64,000 nucleotides of DNA from Malus domestica (Eukaryota > Streptophyta > Magnoliopsida > Rosales > Rosaceae). Location: the NCBI RefSeq assembly GCF_042453785.1, contig NC_091675.1, forward strand, positions 6,398,501 through 6,462,500. The letters are read 5' to 3'. The notes below the pieces were generated by a model. That model saw nothing but the letters and a program-made list of their open reading frames with translations, was not told the DNA's origin and searched no databases. Position numbers and translations under genes: made by a program. Position 1 is the first letter of the stretch; every line of letters begins with the position of its first letter. This document shows positions 1-9,197 of this stretch, one piece after another.

Positions 1-1334
1 GATGGAGCCTCCCACATACTGACTATTGACGTCAGAATGGGAAAAACACACAATCTTCATCTGATGGCTTATACCCAGAACAGAATTAGGTTTTCAGGAT
101 TGTGATTAGAGAAAAAGTCAACGACAGTAGACATCTAGAAGTTAATTATAGTGCATGATTAAATAAACCCTTACATATCACCAGGTATTCCAGCATGGAA
201 TTGTAATTTTTACTATCACTATCATATACAATCCATGAAACGAATATGACTCATTTAGATTGATAATGTTCAAGCATTCATCAAACCTAAATAGACAATA
301 CAAAACAGCTTAGATGTTAGCACTGAACAAAATGGTTAAAGTGACGACCGTGTCCACGTTTGTAAGGACTTAAATGTCTGGAAAACAAATTGAAGCTCAA
401 ACTCCGACCATGACTTCACAAGATCATCTGGGGAAAAACATCGAAACATTATGAAACTGGACCTCAAGAATAGGAAATTTAGGGTAGAGACAATTGCTTC
501 AGTACAGTGCATGGACTAGATGCATACCCCTTTTTCTCTTTTTTTAAGACTATAAAGATTATTTGGCATTAGTTTCTCAAAATACATCAGATGGACAAAA
601 TTCTTCTTGAAAGTTCCTATTATGTGGTATGGGGTGTGCAATTTGGCTCCAGGCTTCCATGCATAAAACTTTTGATGAAATCTTTCTTCCCATGCATAGA
701 AGTTTAAAAGTCACTGGCTTTAATCTAATAATTTAAAAGTCACTGGCTTTAATCTAATAATTTAAAAGTCACTGGCTTTAATCTAATAAAGGAAAACACA
801 AAACCAATCAAGTTTGAACACCATTGGCAGCATGAAACACCTACCATCCCCAATCTAGGTGCCATAGCTAAAATTTGAATCTTTCCGAAAGCTAAAGTAT
901 TATCACAGGTAACACATAACAATAGACAAATTCAGAATTGTGACATGTTGTATGTTATTTACTTGAGCAGTACTAATACTCTACCAGTTTTAGATGTTAT
1001 TTACACTCTCAATTTTCTAACTAGGTGGTCCAAACTTGCTTCTGTAAACTTAATTATCAGACCAAAAATATGGCTAGAAAAATCACAATAAAAAAAAAGA
1101 ACTCAAGTTTGCACAATCTGAGTAAGAAGCTAATAAAGACATAAAGGTTCAGACTGATCTACATGAATACCAATTTTCTACCTCTTCGTTTCACAGATTT
1201 TGCAACGACGAGTAAACAAATTGAGCATTATAAACTGAGAAAATGAAGATCAATACAAATTCAGGATTCAAATTTTAGCTAGCTATAGAGTAAAAAAGTT
1301 GCTTACAGATAATAAATACAATACATTGGAGAAA
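1..1334. other. AT-rich flank without a recognised gene
   Basis: No convincing open frame or conserved protein is seen on either strand. The right part probably includes the 3' UTR of the minus-strand NFD6-like gene whose stop is at 1335. The only structure noted is a short tandem repeat at 703-789. Confidence 0.5.
703..789. repeat. 29-bp tandem repeat, three copies
   Basis: Three near-identical copies with a 29-bp period begin at 703, 732 and 761; the shared core is AAAAGTCACTGGCTTTAATC. Near identity implies recent duplication or ongoing length variation. No coding or regulatory role is visible. Confidence 0.85.
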
Positions 1335-1769
1335 TCAAACTCCTGGGTTTGCACCAAGCGTACCCTGAGACAACGACCTTGAGCTCCTAGAGTCAATGCC
1401 AAGGCACGACGTGAGCCGAGCTGAAGACACCGCCGTGTGAAATGGAAGCAGAGATTGTAGACAACCCAACTGCGGAATCGGCCTGAAATTCAAAAATATC
1501 GAAAAAAAAAGTCAAGAGCTTTGCTGATTTGAGGAAATCCCCAATTGAGAAAACGACCTGAAATCCAAAAGTTCGACAATAACCAATTGAAAAATTCCCA
1601 AAGACTGAGAATTTTACAGGTTTGAAGGCTTCGCGTACCTTGAGAGATTGATTGAAGGGCGGGTGGAGGGGAGAGAAGACATGGGAGTGGCCTTGAACGC
1701 CGGTTTGTTGACGGCAGATTTGAGAAGAGAAAAAGCCGGCTTCGAGAAAGATCTGCAGCGAGAGGCCAT
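1335..1769 (-). CDS. NFD6: NUCLEAR FUSION DEFECTIVE 6-like protein, mitochondrial
   Basis: Two exons on the minus strand, 1639..1769 and 1335..1482, give 92 residues. The donor is GTACGC after CTCTCAAG and the acceptor is TTTCAG. Exon 1 encodes a Ser/Arg/Lys/Pro-rich start (MASRCRSFSKPAFSLLKS) typical of a mitochondrial presequence. Exon 2 carries the most recognisable part, with the C-terminal motif SARLTSCLGIDSRSSRSLSQG and the ending ANPGV. Family members are small organellar proteins of about 90-100 residues, and Arabidopsis NFD6 is needed for polar nuclear fusion. A second in-frame ATG lies 54 bases upstream at 1823; I chose 1769 because MASRC matches relatives. The family is often alternatively spliced at its 3' end, so other C termini are possible. 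The assignment rests on recalled similarity. Confidence 0.8.
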
Positions 1770-2872
1770 TGGAGCACTGGGCGGAGAATGAGCGGAGTTA
1801 GGGTTTTGGGGTTTAACACTCACAGCGGTTGGAAGTTGGAACTTGGAGAGGCAGGGATTCTAGTGGGGTTTTTGCATTTTTGGGAAAATTACCAAAAGGT
1901 CATGGAGAATATTATTATTTCACTTAGCCAGTGTTGGGTGAGAAATTATATTGTGAATTACGTCAGTTGGGTAAGACAATGTACTAAATTTTTCTGCGCC
2001 CAAGTTCTTATTTTTGTTTCCGTAGGTTAGGTTTAGAATTCTATTTTGTCAAAAGTACGGGAAGAAAAAAATTTGTCGTAGTTAAAACCAATTAGTCACA
2101 TAATAATTAACAAGAGATTTGTATTGTTGGTATTAAAAAAATACAGTAGCTTAATAGATTAAAAACTTTCACTTCTAGAAATGTATATTCTTGCGTTAGT
2201 TTTCTCTTCTCGTATCGCTTGTATCAAACAAAGTGGTTTTATGGAAGGGAAAATATTGGATTAATGTTTCCTTTTAACAAGAAAGTGTACTGGGCTCACC
2301 TTCTTTCCCCAAACAAAAAGAAGATTGTTGTAATTACTTTCATCACATGACGCTTTTGAATGGTGAAATTGGAAGCTGTAAATATTAGATTGTTGTACAT
2401 TTACATCTTTCAATTTCACCATAGAAAACTTCAGGCTGAATTCTTCACAAGCAATTACCAACAGTAGATTCATTGCCCAAATCGACGAGTTTTCGTGTAC
2501 ACAATTCATGCTACATTTCGGCAGTCAGGAGAAATGAATGATATTAATAGACCTAAAAATTTTACAATTTGTCTAGCAAGCTACACGTCCACCTTTCCTT
2601 CCTATCTTACCTCCGTCCGGGATGGAGAGGGGTTAGGTCTACCGGGAACTTAATGGAAACCTACTAGAGAACCAACGACGTTTTTCCTTTGGATAAACAC
2701 TAGGGAGAAGAGAATCACGTCTGGCCACTGCTTGCAACGTGATGTCAACCACCGTCACCTTGATTTACATTTCAGGGCCTCAATTAGAGAGGCAATAAAG
2801 AAGAAGAAAAAGCTACCCACGAATACGAGAGAGACATGAAGATGGAGGAAGCCTTTGCTTTCTACGGCACTA
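1770..2872. other. intergenic region between two minus-strand genes
   Basis: About 1.1 kb separates the NFD6-like start from the PTH2 stop. It should hold the NFD6 promoter and the PTH2 3' UTR. An 82-codon open frame at 2261-2509 (-) has no recognisable motif. Nothing else is evident. Confidence 0.5.
1797..1806 (-). promoter_or_regulatory. telo-box-like motif upstream of the NFD6-like start
   Basis: On the minus strand the sequence reads AAACCCTAAC about 30 bases upstream of the chosen ATG. Telo-boxes are common in the 5' regions of plant genes for ribosomal and organellar functions. It could equally lie in the 5' UTR; function is inferred from the motif only. Confidence 0.3.
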
Positions 2873-5367
2873 TCATAGAAGAGCCTGTTTCCCAGTCACT
2901 GAATCTACTGATTCTTTTGGTCCTGCACAAAAACTGAGTAATGAGAAGACAGTGACACCTCTCGCTGTTCTTCGGTTATACATTTAGTTATGGGTGAACT
3001 TAAAAGCAAGTAATGTAGAAAGCCTAAATAATCACTAGACAGCCATGTGGTAATGTCAGATTTTTCTGTACTCTAAAATCTAAAACATATTTCCAAGTGT
3101 GAGATGCATACCAGGTCCAATGGCAAGAACTGTCTTCGATCCACTCACAACCTGGGAAAAATAAAGTGAAAGTCAAGATCTCAACTACACTTATGTCGAA
3201 AATCCAATACTCCTCACAAATATGCAGTTCTCGTACTAGTTGCAGACTTCAGAGTAATTTTGTACTTGCATGATTACAATATCTTACCTGTGTTCGCCCT
3301 GCATCAGCAACGACAAAAGTTGGAATGCCAATGTTCTCAGCTGCTTCCTTCAGCTTATTCCTGATTTAGAAAATTCAAAATTATAACAATAAAGAGTAAA
3401 ATCTTAGCCCCACAATTCATCCCAATAGAATCGTATTTATTTATGTTATTTAGAAGTCAGAAGTTCAGAACAACATCACCGACTTACATTTCTTGTTGAT
3501 TCTTGCATGTAACCACTATTTTGGGTTGCCCGTATTGCTCCCACTGTCTCAAAAGGGATCTGTGGCTGCAGTGAATATATACTGTTATAGCGTTGATATA
3601 ATGAAACTTGTAAATAAGTATATGACTCGTGAGAGGATCCACTGAATCAGCAGAAACCACTCATAATCACCTTTGCATCAGTTCTGCATACGCGCCAGTG
3701 GCAGCATCTGCAAGTTTGTGAAAGAAATATTCATTAAATGGTTCAGCAAAAGGTTTCGAAGAATAAGGTGTTGAGGTTGGGAGAGGGAGTCTCTCACAGA
3801 AATCAATATTAGATGCAAAAACATATGTAGAGTAGAGAATCTAAGGTACTTACGAGCACACTGAGATGCAATTTTACCCGTTGTCATCTTTAGGTCTCGT
3901 CTAACTACCAGTACCTGTCATGAGCAGTTCAGCACTTGAAATCAGAGAATACATCAACAACCAAAATAAGAAACCTATTAAGCAAAGGAACTCAAATCAT
4001 TTATTCATTACTAATCTGATAATAGTACTACGAAGTTAACAACCTCTATGAGATACGGGTATGGCTATTCATTGGCATTGGTAGAAAGAAAACCTGAAAA
4101 ACACAAATGCGACATACAACGGTTCCCCCAAAACATGGGATGGTAGCTTTCTTTATTATTTATAACTTTTCATTTTTTAAAAACAAAAAATCAGACATTT
4201 TTCTTTGTGTGTACAAAAGAGGCCAAAGGAGGAGGCAGAGGTTCAGACTCTGGCCTTAGTTGTAGGGGCAAATGCTCTCTACCACTGGAGCCATGACACC
4301 TAAAACTCAAATGGTCTCGATGGAGGTATTAGTCATAATTTTTTTTATTTTTTTTTATTTTTATAAAATATCATTAGGGAAAGTTGCTCCCAAATTCATG
4401 AGTTCCACTTTGTTATTGTTGCATCTCATTATCGATGCCACTAAATAACCTTACTCATCGACACACAATGACACAACGCGATTTAAAGAGCATGCTTATT
4501 TGTCTATTGTCTATATCGCCCTGGCCAACGAGATTCTGATATAATTAAACAAATTCATTCATCAAGTTTTCTCAATGATAAAAAAACCAGACCCTCTATA
4601 ATTAGGCCTATGCATCATGTTAACAAATATTAAGAATGCAATTATGCAATAAACCAACAATAACACTATTCCACGCAACGATTATTCAAAAGCGAATAAG
4701 CCAATAGCATAACAACTCAATAGGATTAATTTTTAAGAACATGAGGCTCCAAAGACAAACCATTTTAAGTTCTTCACCACCATTGACATTGCTTGTGACC
4801 AAACTCCGCTGTTGGAGCTGGCCTACCGAAGCAGTGTTCTTCTTTGATCGACCCTTACCAGGCTGTGATAAATCCAGCAACAACCCAAGGATGAAGCCAA
4901 TGACAACTCCTGGAATGAAGTTCTCTGGCTTAAAGCTCACTGCCAACCATTCTCTTTCTTGCTTCTGTGGCTGCATTCAGTAACACCCATGACAGTAAAA
5001 TCGATACCAATTCCGGAAGTTAGCAAATTAGGATAAGAAAGCGAACTATGAAATTGAAATTCTCCTAATTTTGTTACCTGGGTCATAATAACTAGAAGAA
5101 ATTCTCACTGAACCAAACTTATAAATTTATAATACAACAATATGGGCTCTTTCAAACTTTCTGATTGACCCATACGAAAAAAGAAGCAATATTTTCTATT
5201 TGGAAGCTGGGAAATCCGTGTGTTCTCCATTTTCCCGGAAAATTCAGAAAACCGAACCCAGAAAATTTGGAACCAAAAACGAGAGAAGGAGAAGTAAAAG
5301 TGATGAAATTGGAAGGAAAGATAACAAGTAGTACCTTGTTTGGATGCTGAGAAGCGTTTCGAAACAT
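2873..5367 (-). CDS. PTH2: peptidyl-tRNA hydrolase 2 (PTH2 family, membrane-anchored)
   Basis: Eight minus-strand exons (5335..5367, 4761..4970, 3854..3914, 3671..3707, 3488..3565, 3288..3360, 3112..3151, 2873..2922) join in phase to 193 residues; every intron is GT-AG. The enzyme releases peptides from prematurely dropped peptidyl-tRNA. Residues about 29-45 (FIPGVVIGFILGLLLDL) form one hydrophobic anchor, as in mitochondrial PTH2/Bit1 proteins. The catalytic domain runs from about 80 to the end, with VVRRDLKMTTGKIASQC, then HAATGAYAELM, VADAGRTQV and GSKTVLAIGPGP, all family hallmarks. The C terminus (KQALL) is typical. The length is normal and no residue looks lost. A different first exon containing an ATG near 5085 could also splice to exon 2; I preferred 5367 because it gives an 11-codon in-phase start. 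Confidence 0.9.
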
Positions 5368-5588
5368 GGGTTTCGTTCAGTGGTTTGAGTTGAGAGCAAC
5401 GAAGACGAAGAGTAAACTGCTCAGTGCTCTGAGAGAAGCAGAGAGATTTTTGGTGGGCTTGTAAGCCGGAGGATGAGGGTAAGGTAAAGGTAAGGTGAGG
5501 GATGTCATAGGGTTAACTCCTTTTACCGTTTTCATTTTATCTTGACCAATTCAGCAAAAGTGGGCCCTTTTCGTGCCAACAAAGCAGT

Positions 5589-5745
5589 TTTAACCCTTTT
5601 TTTTAAGAGAGTTTTAACGAAACACTTATGGTATTGTTCACTTTTAACGAAAAACCACATTTTTACCTTTCCTGGTACTATTCACTACACCTTTATTTGT
5701 CATTTTTCGTTAAAACTAAAGTTTTTTGGACTTTTCGTTAGTTTT
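5589..5745. mobile_element. short TTAACG-type MITE
   Basis: A 150-160 bp AT-rich unit in which TTTTAACGAAA near the left end recurs in inverted form near the right end, enclosing the phrases GTATTGTTCAC and GGTACTATTCAC. I recognise this pattern as a very common short element in Rosaceae genomes. It lies about 220 bases upstream of the PTH2 ATG and abuts a larger inverted-repeat element on its right. Confidence 0.5.
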
Positions 5746-5751
5746 TTTTAG

Positions 5752-6166
5752 AGGTATTTGTTGATTTGTCCCTAAACTTGTATGAACCTGCCAATTTTCT
5801 CAATTGAACTTTAATTTTAGCTAATTACCTCCCTAAACTTTTATGATTAGCCAATTCCCCCTCGGCGTTAGATTTTAAAAACTTTCATTCAATTTTTCAT
5901 CCATCCGTTTTTTAATTGTTTTTGCCCTCATATAGTTGTTTTCGTGATCAAGATGGATGAAATTTTTGATGAAATTTTTTAAAATCTAACGTTAGGGGGG
6001 AATTGGCTATTTATAAAAGTTCAAGGGAATAATCGGCTAAAATTAAAGTTCAATGGGGAAATTGGGTAATTATAAAAGTTCAAGGGGGTAATCAGCTAAA
6101 ATTAAAGTTTAGGTGGGAAATTGGCAGCTCTATACAAGTTCATGAGGTAAATCGACAAATATGCCT
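5752..6166. mobile_element. long-TIR non-autonomous DNA transposon (foldback)
   Basis: The left half from 5752 pairs with the inverted right half ending near 6166, centred around 5935. Shared phrases include TTTGTCGATTT, GAACTTGTAT, CTGCCAATTT and AACTTTAATTTTAGC. It has no coding capacity and folds into a near-complete hairpin, the structure of long-TIR MITEs. The target duplication was not resolved because poly-T flanks the left end. Confidence 0.7.
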
Positions 6167-6230
6167 TTTTTTTAACGGAATAGTAAGGGTAGACGGTAGA
6201 TATTCTAGAGAAATAAATTGAATTTAAAGA

Positions 6231-6397
6231 ATGAGGATCCCCGGGATCCTCAAAATTGTGTCCGTTTATCGTACATCGTGTGGTCAGAAATCATTTTAAA
6301 TACTTTTATTTAAAATTAAATATGAATAATACTTTACAAAAATTAGCCACACGATGTACGATAAACGGACAAGATTTGAGAATCCCTATGAGAACGA
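6231..6397. mobile_element. palindromic GATCC-type MITE
   Basis: Inverted termini of roughly 55 bp surround an AT-rich centre. Both arms contain TCCGTTTATCGTACATCGTGTGG, one inverted relative to the other. A diverged relative with CGTGACCGTTCAT arms lies at 33889-34112. Confidence 0.7.
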
Positions 6398-7166
6398 ATT
6401 TGAGTTTCAAGAGTATTAGATGTAATTAAAGTCTTAGTGGTTGAAAGGCGTTGAACTCTTGCATGACGGCGTGAGCTTGAACTCCGTCGATAGTTAATCT
6501 AACAAAATCTTTCGTTCGACAAAAAAAAAAAAAAAATACAAATATTTTTGTTTCTTTAGGGCCTCAGTCGTTCAAACTCACAAAACTTTATGGGTGTAGG
6601 CCCAAAAGAACCAACATGTGGACCTAAGTCACCGTACATACATTGTCATATAGTTTTAACCAACTGACCTAACTCATATGCGTTTGTAACCTATAATGTT
6701 AATAATCTTTTCTTACTATAATATGTTGCGTGTACTCTAGGGGACACCCGAGGCTTGTTCAAACAAAAAAAAAAAAGGACCGAAGTGGTGGAATATGTGC
6801 ATTCCCAAGCGGGGAACGCAAGAATCGTCCAAAGAGAAAGTATATACAAAAGGTTGGTAAGAATTTAGAGTTATATAGGCTCACTTTTTTGGGTGCTAGC
6901 TAATGCATTACAGAAAATAAATAGTCTTGGAGACCAATTTGCAAGTGCAGAAAACAAATGGTTGCCCTATAACGTGGCTTGAGGGTCTACCATCACAATC
7001 CAATTCCCTACGCTCCCGCTATCCCTCACGTACTCCTCCATCTCACACAAAGAATCCCACCATTCCCACATAACAAACAGTTCTTTCCCATTTCTCACAT
7101 TTTTTGTTCTCCAACAATACAATCACATTTCCGACTGCCACCCTAACTGCATGCGTAACTGCCCTA
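6398..7166. other. upstream region of the SWIM-RING gene
   Basis: No gene or repeat is recognised apart from poly-A runs near 6520 and 6765. The right end is CA- and CT-rich and probably includes the promoter and 5' UTR of the downstream gene. Confidence 0.45.
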
Positions 7167-7910
7167 ATGGAGTCCGTCGCCTCCAACTCCTCCCCACAAA
7201 ACCACCGCCTGGCCCAGCGGCCGCGAACACGTATCATACCCACGCAGCCCTTCGCCGACCGCATTCTCCGAGCCCTGCACCACAACCTCCGACTCCTTCA
7301 CCACCGCGAATCCAACTTTTCTGTGTTAGGTGCCACGGGGAATGTGTACACTGTCTCCTTATCCGCCACCCCTTCATGCACGTGCCCTGACCGTACAACC
7401 CCATGCAAGCACATCCTCTTCGTGTTCCTTCGAGTGTTGGGCCTCCCCCTCGATGACGCGTGTCTGAGGAGGAAGACGCTGCGGTCGTGCCAGGTCAGCC
7501 GCCTCTTAGGGCTGCCTATGCTGCCGGAATCACTGGCGGCTGTCAGCCTTCGAGAGAGGTTTCATCAGCTGTTTTTTCAGGAATCTTCGTCGACAACAAG
7601 GCCACGCCATGACCTGGAGATTGAAGAGGGGAGGAGCTGCCCTATTTGTTTGGAGGAGATGGCGGGAAGGGAGGAGAGAGTGGTGGCTTGCGGGGCGTGC
7701 AGAAACCCTATTCACGAAGAGTGTTTGATGAAGTGGAAGCGGAGCAGCGGGAGAAGGTCGGCGAATTGTGGGATTTGTAGGGCAAGGTTGAAGGATATTA
7801 ATAGGATTATGGAACAGGATAAGTACTTGAATTTGGCTGCTTATTATGCCACTAATCATGATCAAGATGACATTGACAATGCTGATGAGGGTCTATATGG
7901 TAATCGTTGA
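7167..7910 (+). CDS. SWIM plus RING zinc-finger protein, probable E3 ubiquitin ligase
   Basis: A single uninterrupted exon of 247 residues. I start at ATG 7167 (MESVASNSS); the frame is open about 60 bases further upstream but without an ATG. A SWIM finger lies near residues 90-105, with the Cys-x-Cys pair followed by PCKH in CTCPDRTTPCKH. A RING finger spans about 175-230: CPICLEEM, then CGACRNPIHEECLMKWK, then CGICRARL. SWIM-RING proteins of plants and animals (ZSWIM2-like) are E3 ligases, with RING recruiting E2 and SWIM likely binding protein or DNA. The C terminus is acidic. The coding region is more GC-rich than its flanks, as often seen for intronless plant genes. Substrate and pathway cannot be inferred. 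Confidence 0.8.
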   Translation: MESVASNSSPQNHRLAQRPRTRIIPTQPFADRILRALHHNLRLLHHRESNFSVLGATGNVYTVSLSATPSCTCPDRTTPCKHILFVFLRVLGLPLDDACLRRKTLRSCQVSRLLGLPMLPESLAAVSLRERFHQLFFQESSSTTRPRHDLEIEEGRSCPICLEEMAGREERVVACGACRNPIHEECLMKWKRSSGRRSANCGICRARLKDINRIMEQDKYLNLAAYYATNHDQDDIDNADEGLYGNR

Positions 7911-9197
7911 TCGATCCAAATAATCTTTCTAATGTAAATTAAACTAAATTATTAGAAGGGATGATTTATAATTGTAAATAGATTGAGGGATTATGTAGAT
8001 TTGAAAAGGAAATGACAAATTGCTCAGGGGAAACTTGAAAATTAACAAAAATCTCGAAGAGATGGCCAAGGGTTTACTATTAATTACTCGAACAAATATT
8101 GTCTTCAATTTTCATATTACTGTCTACAAGCAGGCATGAGAAGTGTTAGATTTTATCCCAAAAAGATAAGTGTAAAAATAACGAAAATTACGAGTATTTT
8201 GAAAGAAAATGACAAAATAAGTGTTTTTTGCATAAATTTGATGAAACTATAGTATTGCTTAATGAAAGAGATGGATGCTGACCAATTCATGCACATTCTA
8301 ATGTGAAAGAAAATATGTCGTGTCACTTAGTATACAGACTCGTTACGCCTTATAGAAAAAGAAATGTATATTCGATGCCATGGTAGAATCTCTCATTGTA
8401 TTGTGAAATGAATTGACATGTCTCGAATTGTTGATTAAGCAAGAAGTTAACTATACATTCAGTTGTGACAGATTTAGTCAAATATAATGATCAATTGTTT
8501 GACAAGAAACAGAATTAAGTGGATAAGCTTCTTAATTCCAGTTAAGCATCTGACAATCACAACTTCACACTACAAATCAAGAAATAGATTAGCATTATCA
8601 AGGTCGACTAAAGTCACCTTGAACAAGACCCAAGTTTTATTTTTGTTTCACATTTGATTTACGGTGTTTTTCAATTGGTTGCTCGTAATTGCATGGAAAT
8701 TTCAGGTGTTTTCGTCACCTTCTTTTAAGCCCTTAGTCATAATAACAAACAATAAGGACAATAACAAAAGAGAAGTTCGTTGTGATCATCGAGCTGTCAA
8801 AATACAATACCGCCTCATATTATACCGAATGTACAAAAGGACGATTTGTCGGTCATCAACAAAAAAGAAACAATTTTATTTTTTATTTTATCAATTAATA
8901 ATATTTAGATTGGATAAATAAATAAAAATGAGATAAATAAATAAACACGAGTGCGTAAAAAGCGTGGGAAATTCCAAATAAGAAAATATTACGGTTAAAA
9001 TGTGCTCAACTGTCACATAGGTAGTACATATCTCTCAAAATTTTAGCATATAAGGGGTAACTCTCACTGGCATTTTGTCATACATCTGGTCAGCAGGGTC
9101 ATTGCACAGAGAAATTCCTGCAAAAGAAAAAGACCTCTGCTTTTTTCATCGGCATTTTCTCAAACACCTTATCTTCTGGGTCTCTCCAGCTCCAAAA
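7911..9197. other. intergenic region before the RCC1-repeat gene
   Basis: About 1.3 kb of AT-rich DNA. It should hold the 3' UTR of the SWIM-RING gene and the promoter and 5' UTR of the next gene. An 85-codon frame at 8664-8921 has low-complexity composition and no motif. No repeat was recognised. Confidence 0.45.

Noticed and set aside
4195-4305. Possible SINE in PTH2 intron 2 (GAGGTTCAGACTCTGG and, on the other strand, GGCTCCAGTGGTAGAG)
   Set aside because: The A-box-like and B-box-like stretches lie on opposite strands, and no tail or target duplication was found.
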